Positions 27,004 through 37,890 of a DNA stretch of 64,000 nt are shown in pieces. The position numbers and the translations under genes are program-made. Origin of the DNA: Sphagnum magellanicum (lineage: Eukaryota; Streptophyta; Sphagnopsida; Sphagnales; Sphagnaceae). The notes below the pieces were generated by a model. It was not told where the DNA came from, made no database searches, and was given only the letters and a program-made list of their open reading frames with translations. Position 1 is the stretch's first letter; the number at the start of each line of letters is the position of its first letter. Location of the stretch: positions 18,563,061-18,627,060 of the forward strand of contig CM038912.1 in the NCBI GenBank assembly GCA_021904315.1. The letters are read 5' to 3'.

Positions 27004-27243
27004 TGAAAATATTGCAAAGTTCATTCATTCATAGGTCCATACATTTTACACATGAATATCATGTGTTGAAAACACATTTGACACATGGATAAATGTGTTG
27101 ATGAATGAAATATGAACCTATGAACGAGTGAATGTCAAACGAATTTTGCATCTTCCTATAAATTTGTGTCAAATGTGTTTTCAATGCACAATATTAATGC
27201 ATGAAACATACAAATTATGAATGAATGAATTTTGCATATTTCC
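27004..27243. mobile_element. Small foldback (MITE-like) element
   Basis: The left arm 27004-27083 (GAAAATATTGCAAAGTTCATTC ... GAAAACACATTTGACAC) and the right arm 27166-27243 (GTGTCAAATGTGTTTTCAATG ... GAATGAATTTTGCATATTTC) are imperfect inverted repeats around an 82-bp spacer. The spacer also contains inverted material (TAGGTC / GAACCTATGAACGAGTGAATGTC). Non-coding. No clear target duplication was seen. Confidence 0.55.
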
Positions 27244-28389
27244 ATTACTAAGTCATGATATGCTAAGTTTAGGATGGAATTAACCTAAAATAATTAAAAT
27301 TAACATAGGGTGAAATTGTTCATAATTAATGTAGTAACTTAACCTACAATAACTTACACATGCATGAGTTAAAAAAAGAATGTGGATAATAATATATGAT
27401 GATAAATCATTTCATTTATTTAAATAATGGTCCAATGATTAAATATTTATTCCTTAAGCATGGAGTTGAAAGGAGGTGAGGGGTTCAACCTTCACATTTG
27501 CACCTTAAGTTGGTGGGTTAAAATGGTTTATGTGGCTAAGCATTTTAAGTTAAATAACTTGGGTTCTTAGGTGCTCGACTTTTGCTTAACCTAGTTTTGG
27601 GTTCTTCGGTGTTTGTTTAGGTTCCTAGTCTAACTTAGATATGAAATAAGAGACTAGCGTTAACTATTAATGAATTTGATTACTAAATTCACTTATTGAT
27701 AGTAATTGGTCCTCATCATTAATGGTTGGTCACTTTCATGATGTTGTAAATTTGTCCAAGTTCATTCAAAATCTAATGAAACATAAAATGAACTTGGATG
27801 CATATTGGTGTAATGTATTTCCAAAGCTATGACCATTAATAATCTTGAGATATTAATTCGATGGTCTTATTGAATCCAAGAAAACATATAGCCAAAATGT
27901 AATGCTTGGCATTGAGAACTTGGAACCAAATAGGACCATAGGAACATGTAAAAGCCCATCTTGGAACTTGAACTTATCATGATCACTTGAAAAACTTTGA
28001 ATTTTATTTCAATTTTATTAGCCTTTGACGTTGATAACAAGAGAATCTTTTTCCAAATTTCATAGATCTAACAAAAAAAAAGGTTTTGTTATTAGGAGTT
28101 ATTAGTAATGTTTGAAATCAAAGGTGTTCAAGCTTGAAGATGACATCACATTGTTAGTCATTAGCTTCATTTCCTTCTTTGGCACAAGATATGAGTGATG
28201 AGATAACGCATTTGGCTTCCCCTACTAGTGCCTAAGATAGTACGTGATGATGAACCAAAATCGACAAAATGCCCATTGAACTTGATATTGATTCAAAACA
28301 TGAGCAATCATGAAATACTAAATTTTTTTGTGGTAAAATACACGAGGAGTTCATGTTGATCTCCCTTGAATAAGTGATGCCACTCTTCG
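27244..28389. other. AT-rich sequence, no gene
   Basis: No coding region is supported. More AACCTA-type repeats occur at 27270-27360. The small minus frame 28232-28417 has no motif. Confidence 0.4.
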
Positions 28390-28835
28390 AAAGGTGAATG
28401 CCACTAAGTTGGTTCATTTTTTAATCATAGTGCCCATTTCTACAACGTGCCTTTTCTTTGGACACCTATAATGAATAATAAAACTTATCAAATTAAGAAT
28501 TTGAAATTAACTATACATTAAAAACTTGATTATGAAACTATCTATGTGATTATTTTTCAATAAAAGTACACCCACTTTTCACAATGGACTTTTGAAATAC
28601 AAAAACATGGATTGGTTGATGGATTGGAATGGTAAAAAATAAAATGATTCATATTGAATTTCATTCCAAATTATTTATAGTGACTCAATATATGGTGTAA
28701 CATCAAATAATAAACTTTTATGTGAAAATCTTCCCTCAAAAATTATATCCTAATTTTAATTAAAGCCTTTTGAATGGTTAAGTCCCTACATAATAAAATT
28801 TTCCTCAAATTTAAATTTTTTTTCTAGATGTTTAT
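28390..28835 (+). repeat. Dispersed repeat, copy 2 of 3
   Basis: Direct-orientation copy of 13187-13660, estimated by eye at roughly 80-85 percent identity: AATCATAGTGCCCATTTC, GGATTGGTTGATGGA, AATATATGGTGTAACATC, AATAATAAACTTTTATGTG. Non-coding. Confidence 0.75.
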
Positions 28836-29407
28836 ATATTTGGAATATGTAGTCGATTTTTTATTAATGTGGATTTTTTTTTAATTAACATTGTAGAATG
28901 GACTTTTGTGGACTCTTGTTTTTCAAAAATTGAGCCATTTTAGAATACATACACCCTGAAAACATCCACAATGACCAATAGAACTATTTGTCATGAATAT
29001 TGTAATTAATTTCATTAAAAGATAATTTAAAAAAACCAAAACTGACAAGATGAAAAAGGTCATGTTCTCCAACTTATGAAAGCATGACTCTTAATGCAAT
29101 ATGAAAAACATGTATTTCCAAGATAAATGGTCTAGAAGGATTCACATGAGTCAAAAATGAAGTTGTGAAAGGTTTCTTCAAAGTCTAGAAGGTTGTTTCA
29201 AATTTTTGTCCTTAGGCAAAAGTTTTGTCTTTTCAAATCAATTTATGTAAAGAGGGCATTATTGTCGAATAATGTTCAATGAAATGCCAAGTTTATATAG
29301 GTTTTGGTCCTTCATTTAATTTATTTTTATATACGGATTGGGGTTAGACATGTTGTTAATTTGAAAAAAAAATTGGGTATGCAATTTTTTGAATAGAAAA
29401 TTTAGTG

Positions 29408-29520
29408 CGGGATGGGGGAAGGGGGGGTGGCAAAGGCATCTAGTTGTTATTTTTTTAACATGTCTCAAGTATGCAAAAAACAAAAGGGGGGAAGGGGGGG
29501 AGGGGAGGTAGTTGATATAA
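29408..29520 (+). other. G-run cluster (possible G-quadruplex)
   Basis: Two bursts of G-runs: about 29408-29430 (GGGATGGGGGAAGGGGGGG) and about 29486-29508 (GGGGGGAAGGGGGGGAGGGG). They lie just upstream of the GC-richer 5' region of the seven-exon gene. Each has enough G triplets for an intramolecular quadruplex. Confidence 0.45.
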
Positions 29521-29579
29521 GTCATAATTCTTTTTGGTTGCACAATGCTAGTAACTACAAAATTTTCAGTTTCGGGCTA

Positions 29580-31110
29580 CTGATGTAGATAGGTAAAACT
29601 AAACCCAATTAAGAATTTCCTTTGAAGAACTAGGTCCGGAACAGGACCGGAGGTAATCCTTTTCTTCCTCTTCGTGCTCTTCTTCTCTCTCTCTTCCTTC
29701 ATTCCCTCCTTTTCCTGATTCCTCATTGGGTTTTGTTTTGGAGGCTTGTTCTTATTGCGCATCCCCGCGCGCTCCCACTTCCCGCACTTTATTTTTGGGG
29801 CAAAACATCTCTCTCTCACACACACTCCTCTTTGCAAAACAAGGTTCGTGTACTTGTGCTCTTCCTCTTTGCACAGTATTTTGTTATCACACGATATAAT
29901 CTCTGTATGTGTTGTATGTGTGTTTTTGTGGCTGCGGTTGGTGTCGCTCTGTCTGTGGGTGGCTTTGCAGTGTGGAAGTTTGTAATCCTACATTCCCTTT
30001 AAATCTCTCTCGACTAGTGTTGTTTTCTCTTCTGGTCGAGCCATCTCTGGTTTTCAGTCGTTTTTTTTCAGTCTTGTAGGAGAAGTGTTGCATGCCCCCT
30101 TGGAATTAGTGTTTTGGACGTGCAAGTCTTGGAGACGTCCAACGTATTAGCATATATAAATTTTTGCTGTGTAGTTTTAGAGATTCTCTGTTCGTTTTAG
30201 CGAACTGTGTTGTGTTTTCGCTCTCGATTGTGCGCACGAGACAAGCCTCATGTGTTTGTAACTTGCTCTTTTGGCTTGGACCCGTTGCTTGGACAGGTGA
30301 AGAAGCTAAGCTGCTAAGCTCGTTCATGTTGTGTATAGGCGAGCTGCACTGGTGGTGTTGTAGATAGACAAAGAGATTCATATGCTTTAAGCTCTAATGT
30401 TGTTGTACACATGTATAGAACTACTACTACTTCTCAGTTGCAAAACGAAATCTCATGTCCTCACACTCCCGGGAGATATAAACAGTCATGCAATAGTTTA
30501 TCTACGATCTCCCTTTCTTTGTCTGTTGCGACGGTTTCTTAGTTAATGTCCTAATGCTTTGTTTCTGTTGTTTTTCCAGGTATTAAGTTGCAACTCACGA
30601 GAGCTTGACCTCGTCCTACAGCAACAACCCTTTCGACGTCCGTAGAAAACGGTCTCTGTCTCTCGTCTCTCCCACTCTTTCTCTCTCCTCCCTCTCTGTG
30701 CTTGCACTTTGTTGCATTCTAGAGCCCCGTTCCAAAGTCGTAGGGTTTTTTCAGGGTTTCGGCCCCAGTTTATAGTTTTGCTTTTTTCTCCGAGAGAGAG
30801 ACCAAGTTCGACATTCACTACTCCTTTGTTTTGTTGCAAGTTTGGACAGAGGAATATGGCAGCGACGACTACGTATGAAATCAAATCAGGACTCCTTAAT
30901 AAGCACATGATGATATGTTGATATGTATTTGTGGTGTTGGGATGATTTGGCTGACAAGAAGAAGGTTGTGGATTTCAGGTCACCTGTTGCTGGACTTGGG
31001 AGAAAATCGAGAGGATTGAGAGAACCCTGGAAACTCTTTTGAGAGAAAGTGCGGTTGCAAAACTGTAGCTATATTACTTTCGAGTACGTCCTTTACACAC
31101 ACACGAAATT
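29580..31110 (+). promoter_or_regulatory. Promoter and probable spliced 5' leader of the seven-exon gene
   Basis: Composition changes at about 29.6 kb to CT-rich, CpG-containing sequence typical of a plant leader. A TATATAAA box is at 30153-30160. A plausible leader intron could end at TTTTTCCAG (about 30580). Another acceptor-like GATTTCAG lies near 30978. Short upstream reading frames exist (for example ATG at 30856). Exact transcription start and leader splicing cannot be set without RNA data. Confidence 0.45.
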
Positions 31111-34100
31111 ATGGCTCCACCACGTCGACGAAAAGAGGGGCTGCCTCTCACTTTCAAGTACTGCATGGTCGACAAGCTTGCCCGGCAACGTCGAAATGAT
31201 GGCGTGCGACGCCGTCCCCCGGGTGCTGATTATAATATAGTAGGCTCTTATAACCTGCAGTCAGAAAGAAGACAACTCTTCGCGGGACAATCTCCTCGAG
31301 TTTCGTCCTCGAATATTCCCGTATTCCATCCCGACCAGCTGCAGATGGTTAGCAGCAATATGATTCCACAATACCATCTGCACTTCCCGCGTACTATGAG
31401 GCTTCATCTTGACCTGAATGCCACTCCGGCGGCTAATAGCAGTGAAGACTTCGTTGCAGACTTTAGAGGATCGGAGAGCTCTCTCGAAGTGCAGTCGTCG
31501 GCTTCTACCCATGGAGAGGTTGTCGCGGTCGCCCCCTTATCGGAGAGCGATCTCGAATTGCATTTGGCCTCTACCCATCGAGAGGATGTCGTTGCCTGCT
31601 TCGGTATAAACTCAGTTGCAGTGAGAAACTTTGTTATCCAGCTTCATGAGGACGCCGCATCCGAGAGCTCTCTCGAATTGCAGTTGGCCTATAGCCATCG
31701 AGAGGTTCCAGTTGCCCGGGGCGTCGATATAAACACAGGTACTGCAGAGAGAAACTTTGCTGTCCAGCTTCATGAGGCGGCCGGATCGGAGATCTCTCTC
31801 GAACTGCAGTTGGCCTCATCTCATACCCATCAAGAGCTGGTTATCGCGGCCGACGTTGATATACATCCAGTTGCAGCAGCAGCAGAGAGAAACTTTCTTG
31901 TCCAGCCTCATGAGGTAGCCGGATCGGAGAGCTCTCTCAAAGCTGTGCAGGCGGCGTCTACCCATCAAGAGATTGTAGCGGCCGGCATCGATGGAATCTT
32001 TGTTGTCCAGCTTCATGAGGCGGCCGGATCGGAGAGCTCTCTCGAAGCTTTCCAGTCGGCCTCAGATACCCATCAAGAGGTTGTTGCTGCCCGCATCGAT
32101 ATAAATACAGTTGCAGCAGAAGAGAGCAACTTTGCTGTCGAGCTTCATGAGGCGGCCGTATCGGAAAGCTCTCTCGAAGCTTTCCAGTCGGCCTCAGATA
32201 CCCATCAAGAGGTTGTTGCTGCCAGCGTCGATATAAATACAGTTGCAGCAGAAGAGAGCAGCTTTGTTGTCGAGCTTCATGAGGCGGCCGGATCGGAGAG
32301 CTCTCTCGAAGCTTTCCAGTCGGCCTCAGATACCCATGAAGAGGTTGTTGCTGCCAGCGTCGATATAAATACAGTTGCAGCAAAAGAGAGCAACTTTGTT
32401 GTCGAGCTTCATGAGGCGGCCGGATCGGAGAGGTCTCTGGAAGTGCAGTCGGCCTCAGCTACCCGTCAAGAGTTGGTTGTCGCCGCTGGCGTCGATATAC
32501 ATACAGTTGCAGCAGCACCAGAGAGAAACTTTGTTGTCACCCAGCTTCATGAGGCCTCGCGCGAACCCAAGATGAGACTGATGGCTGACCTCATGAATCC
32601 GGCAGGAGAAGAAGCTGCAGTAGCTCCTACCACCAGGGTGCTGGAAAGCTTGGAAGCATCCTTAATCCATATGAATCCGGAGGCTGCATCACTCCATGAT
32701 CATGTGGATGAACCGGCACAAGAAGAACATGAACAACAGTTGTTGCAAGCGGCAGCGCCTGTCAATCTCATCAACTCTCCTGCAGCTCATAGACTTACCC
32801 ATGAACCATATCATGATACCCATGAACTTCATCATCACGATACGCATGACATCGACACTCCTGTTGCTCCAGCAGCAGCTACAGGTAAAAAAATTGTCTT
32901 CAAGTCCTCGGGATCTGCATCTAATGTCAAACGTGCACATGATGAAATGCGGTGACTGATGATCTCATGCATGTGGACTTCCTGTATGCATGCATACACT
33001 CACATACTTAAGAATCAATTCTGAGTCTGCAGCAAGTCCATTGAATCATGTTCTAAGTTCTTGATCCCTTTTTCTGCAATGTGCTATCCAGGATCACCGC
33101 AACAAAAAGCAGCCGCGGAAGTCCATCATGTGTCCGAGGCGCAGCAGCCGCATGAGCGCTGCATAAGATCCATGATCCCCCTGAGAATCAAATGCTCTGC
33201 CACAAGACCACGTCCAGCTCCAAGAGCAAATTCCATTGAGGTAATTAGAGCTCTACCAGATCAGATCCCTTAGCAAAAATCAGAAATGAAAAATTGCACC
33301 ACTGCTGCAGAAACAGATCTAGTTTCTCCCCAGCACAAAAACTTCACCAGTTACAAAAATCAGAAGGACGAATATAGCTCTTGGATCTTTAATAATTACC
33401 CTGGAATGAACAGCTGTAATCATGTTATGTTCAAGTAATTATTATTGTAATTAGGATAAATACTTAATTATTGTATCATGTGTTCACCACTACAAGTGCC
33501 CATCTATTCCAATCACACAATTTATATCCAGAATTAGGATTATAATGCCATATAAATGTGGATGTGGTGAAATGAGGATGCTTATAATAGTCATGCAGAA
33601 ATGATGTTTTCTGGGAAATTATTGTAAAAGCTTCAAAGTCAAGAAATTATGTCAAGAGATCAAATGCACTGAAAACTTATTAAGATGTTGTGAGCAGACT
33701 TGCAGAAATTCATAAAATTATTTATATATCTATTGTTATCCAAGAGCTTGATCGCTTGGTAATATATATAACTCATGATGTTTAATCCATAGTACATAAC
33801 TGTGTTCCAAAAAAAAACTAGTTAATAACTTGTCCTCTGCTTATATATGCGCCTAACTACCTGCATGTGCAAACTCCACCCACAAGAAATTTCAGTTGAG
33901 ATTTGGAAAGTCAAATAATTAAGATTTCAAGAGTCACCCATCAATAAAAATTAATTAGGAGATGTCATTTAACAATTTTTTTGGACCAGTAAGTGTGTGA
34001 TTATTGATAAATTATTTTACTGATCACCTTTGTGTATAAAAGGACTTCTTGATCAGCTTCAAGTGCAACTAGGAAATTCGGAATTCGGAAATGATCAGCT

Positions 34101-36345
34101 CTGCTTGGATTGGTTCAAGATCAGTTGAGATGCACATTTACAATTAATAATCACTGTGGACCTTCTTCTTTTGCAGTCACATGAGAGTACTACTGATCCA
34201 GCTGAAGTTGCAGCTATGAGAAGAAACATTCCTGCAGGCTGCCCAGTTTCTACACGTGATCCACTGCCAGGACTGAGCACTGATATACCCATAATAGTTC
34301 TTTCCAGCTCAGATGATGAGGAAGGCAAGAATAAGGTACCGCTGAACTTCCTTGTCAATGTCTTTTAATTAAATACTGCCATTTTCAATCCACCACCTTT
34401 CCTTCCTTCAGTTCTTATACATAGGAACTGTATGATTGTTGTTTCTCATTTTCCAGAAGTTCAAACTTAGCACTATTGGACCTACATTCATAGACAAAAG
34501 AGGCAGAAAGGCATCATCTGATCTGAACTTCTCAAGAAGATCTTTTCAAGATGTACAGGAATGAAAGTGTAGCTGCTCATGATCTACTACTTGTTACCAT
34601 TCATATAATACGAATGGAGATCATATGTATATACGTGGAGATTGCTGATGAATTGGTGACCACATTCAGCTGATCATGAACCAAACTTCCATCCTAAGAG
34701 ATCATACAGATAATTTAGCTCAAAATTCAGACTTGATTTTTGCATTGCATCAAGAAAAATAATTTCTAAGAGCTGATCATGGGTCACAATTTATACCGTG
34801 GAGATGCAGGTTGAGGAAGCTTCAACCAGGATTAACAGGCTGCAGCATGATGAAATTAGCAGATTGCAGCGCAGCGCTCCATTAGGTGAGTTATCAGCAT
34901 TCCAGATCTGTGGCCCAATCTGCATGTTTCAATATTTTATAGCTCTTGAAAATGCTTTAATAGTAGCTTGGAATCCAAGTTTGAGATCTGCACTTGGCTC
35001 ATGAATATTTGCTCTTCTCAAATCCTCAACTAAAACTTCTACTTTTGTTATAATTACTTGAGTTCTAGCTTGTCTTATAAGTTTGAAAATCTGCAGTTTG
35101 CAGGTTTTTTGGAGTTCTAGCTTCTTCTATGCACACGTCTATTAGAAGTTTTGCGAACCTTTTTTCTTCTGGTTCAAATTCTAAGTTGTTCTTGCCAGAA
35201 AAATTGCTTAGACTTTTGATAAATGTTTTGATCATATCCAAAAGGTTTCAAGATCCAAAGGGGTCTCATCCAAAACAGAAATTGCATGATGAAACTATCT
35301 CTGCATGTCCATAAATCACATATATAATAAGTTCCTGAACATCAGAGTTCATCTGACTACTATCATGATCATGGCATCATGTCATTCATCATGTTTATCC
35401 TAATTGGGTGTGCTATTTTTTGCAGCTTCACGCTTAAACAAATCCAGGAGGAAACCAAGCTTAAAATTTCTTCTGAACTGTGGTACTCCTAATCTCTCAC
35501 CAGAAGGATCAGACTATGGTTCAGAAGATAGTACGAAGGTGGATCCTGACTGGCAATATTCCTGTCGCAGAATTGAATCATCAGCTAAAAGGTTGAAGGT
35601 AGAACAACATGAAGGTATAACACAAAAGCTTTGTTCCCTGAGAAACCATGTGATGTAATTTGGCACCATCTCATGCATCTGCAAGATATCTTGTCAAGAT
35701 TCTTGATGCATTGGAATCACTACTTTTTCATTTTTTCCTGTATGATCTGCAGACTCTGTGCTTGAACACACAACAGTCCCAAGTAGTCTACCAAGGGAGG
35801 GAGAAATGTTTTGCACAACCAACAGAAGATCAATATGGACTAGGAGGAGGAAGAGATCTTCAAAATGTGCAGCAGGGCCTGTAAGTACAGAAGTGGCTGC
35901 TGCTCATCACCAAGCTCGAAGTTCAACAGACTTCCCATCACAGCTTCTAGCAGTTGATGAGGCACCACCTGCTGCAAAGGATGATGCAGCTGCAATTCTA
36001 GCTCGCCCCAATATCACTGCTGCAGCTGCAAGACCACCTTCCAGCAATTCAGCATCAATGGATGATGAGGATGAGGAGGAGCATGATGATGGACCTGCTG
36101 CAGGAGCTGCAACACTACATCGTACCTATAGCAGACCCAAAAATGCGTGCAGAAAATCCTGTGTGAACTACAACAGCTCTTCTTCTTATAATATGTCTAG
36201 CATGTCACATGACCCAGCTGCTGGGTCGAGTAGAAGAGCAGCTCGACTTCCTCCTTACCCATATGTGAGGGAGCCATCGATTCCACCCTTACAACACCCA
36301 TTGTCAGGAGCTGGTCGAAGATCAAAGAAGCAAGCTGACAAATGA
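31111..36345 (+). CDS. Seven-exon gene: novel protein with EAR motif, LxLxL repeat array and SUMO-interaction-like motif
   Basis: My exon model is 31111-32884, 33092-33240, 34177-34335, 34457-34552, 34810-34885, 35426-35614 and 35753-36345. All introns are GT-AG and all phases match, giving 1011 residues. N-terminus: basic, NLS-like (PPRRRKEG; RQRRND..RRRPP). Residues 98-106 read LHLDLNATP, a classical EAR motif (LxLxL and DLNxxP overlapping) that in plants recruits TOPLESS-type corepressors. Residues 121-483: about nine repeats, three with further LxLxL cores. Residues 560-579: His-rich. Residues 678-690: IPIIVLSSSDDEE, a SUMO-interaction-like motif. The C-terminus has RRRKRSSK, an acidic run (MDDEDEEEHDD) and a basic tail. 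I recognise no globular domain. A nuclear repressor or scaffold role is inference. If intron 1 is retained, a 614-residue form ends at TGA 32953-32955. The weakest junction is the exon 4 donor (GAT/GTACAG). Confidence 0.72.
31471..32559 (+). repeat. Coding tandem repeat array (about 40-46 residues per unit; 132-bp core units)
   Basis: Repeats begin with SES-x-L and end near LHEAAG. Units at 32029, 32161, 32293 and 32425 are exactly 132 bp apart, and those from 32029 to 32424 are nearly identical in DNA, so they expanded recently. Earlier units are more diverged and vary in length. Units 2-4 keep LELHL or LELQL (residues 148-152, 188-192, 230-234). Later units have LEAFQ instead. Confidence 0.9.
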
Positions 36346-36920
36346 GGATGCTGCATGATATTCTGAGATCATCCTGCATGCTGAACCCAAAGCTGAAGAT
36401 CCATCACACTCCAAAGTGCAACAACAAAGTTCTTCTGTCAGATTCTTTTTGAAAGTTCTTTGTCTGCTGTACTCTGAAGATCTTCTTCTATTTCACAACC
36501 CAAAAAAACATTTCTCTACCAAATCTGCTGCTGCATGCTGACACTAATGATTATGCTTACAACATCCCATTTTGCTTACTACACATTATGATGCAACATT
36601 TGTAAGGTTCATGATCAATTTGCAAGGCTCTCAGGGATTCAGAGATTCATCTGGAAGCTCCGAGCCTGGATCTAATAGCTTTCTAATATGTAGCTCTACA
36701 GTGAATTGATCATACATTTGGGTTCTTAATTAAGAAGCTCTGCTGCAATTGAAACCGATTAGTGTAGTTTTAGTTGGTGGTGTTATAATTAGTGTATACC
36801 TAAACAGTCTGAATTAAGGAGCTGCTAAGTTGCCGATCACCTTGAGCATCTCTCTGCCTTGCTAACTATATCTGTACAATGATTAAGGTGCTACAAATTA
36901 TAGTTTACAGGATTTACAGT
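36346..36920 (+). other. 3' flank of the seven-exon gene
   Basis: Probable 3' UTR, then spacer before the inverted copy. No other gene is visible. Rich in short CTGCTGC-like words, as in the preceding exon. Confidence 0.4.
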
Positions 36921-36923
36921 ACC

Positions 36924-37890
36924 TTGGCGCCTCATCAATTGCTAGATGCTTCCGTGCAGTGATTGGGACTTTCTTGAAGTTCCAGCTTGATGATTAGCAG
37001 GAACTAGTTCTGTAATTACAAGCCTGCTACACGTCTTGATCTCGGCCTCCTCCTGGTCCTTATGGATCTTCTGTTGGTTATGCAATGAGAACCCCCCTTG
37101 GTAGACTACTTGGGATTGCTGTGTTTTCAAGCGTAGAGTCTGCAGATTAGACCTGAGAAAAAAGAAATAGTTATTACTTGAAGGAGAAGTAGTTCAGCCA
37201 TAGTTAAACCCTAAATCCTAAAATTATAAGAAAGAACAGGAGGAGGTAACAGCATGTGATGATCCTAGGGATGCAGCTCAATGCAACAGCAAGCTCAACA
37301 CAAGATATTTCGTAGAATCAGATAGGGACAAATTGTATGAGCTGGTGTCTTCAGGGAAGAGTTTTTTTAGTGTACCTTCATGTTGTCGTAGCTTCACCCT
37401 CGTGGCAGATGATTGAATCCCGCCAGAGGAATATCCCCGATCTACCTTGGCACCATCTTCTGAACTATGGTCTGATCCTTCCGGTGAGAGATTAGGAGTC
37501 TAACCACAGTTCAGAAAAAACTTCACACTTGGTTTCCTCCTCGACCTGTTCAAACGCGAAGCTGCAAAAACTAGCACCACCCAATTAGGAAAAACGATGA
37601 TGTCATACCTCGAATACTCTCAACAGGAATATGTTATACATGTGATTTATGGACATGCAATTCAGACAATTTCATGCAATTTCTGTTTTCCAGGATCAGA
37701 CCCGTTTGGATCATGAAACCTTTTGGACACAATCAGAGCATCATGTGTATGCCGGCACAATTTTTCTGACAAGAACAACTTAGAAATTCAGGAAGAAAAA
37801 ACGTTCACAGGTTCTTACATGATAGATGTGTGCATACAAAAAAGCTAGAACTCCAAAACCTGCAAACTACAAATTGCCCTCATCCCCAAA
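36924..37890 (-). pseudogene. Inverted, decayed partial duplicate of the seven-exon gene (exon 5 end to exon 7 start)
   Basis: The reverse complement matches exon 7 start (36924-37145 against 35753-35968: CCCAAGTAGTCTACCAAGG, ATAACCAACAGAAGATC). It also matches exon 6 (about 37378-37570 against 35426-35614: GAGGAAACCAAG, CTCTCACC.GAAGGATCAGAC), intron 5 (GTTTGCAGGTTTT.GGAGTTCTAGCTT near 37835-37870) and the exon 5 edge (CAGCGCT near 37891-37897). Intron sequence is kept, so this is a DNA-level duplication, not a retrocopy. In the exon 6 copy a three-base insertion creates an in-frame TAG (minus strand, 37502-37500). The exon 7 part is frameshifted: 36942-37130 reads in a different frame. It is therefore non-functional as protein. 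Confidence 0.85.

Noticed and set aside
31816-32016. Possible separate small genes within the first exon of the seven-exon gene
   Set aside because: They overlap the repeat-encoding frame, show the same repetitive pattern out of frame, and have no start context or motif of their own.
31816-32383. Minus-strand frames opposite the tandem repeat (up to 141 codons)
   Set aside because: They mirror the 132-bp coding repeat on the other strand and have no independent features.
32885-32955. TGA at 32953-32955 as the normal end of the large repeat-containing protein
   Set aside because: A consensus donor AG/GTAAAA at 32885 joins in phase to a well-formed downstream exon, and five more junctions keep phase to a stop at 36345. 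I treat the TGA as the end of an intron-retention form only.
36942-37130. A separate 62-residue minus-strand gene
   Set aside because: It is the frameshifted exon 7 part of the inverted duplicate of the neighbouring gene.
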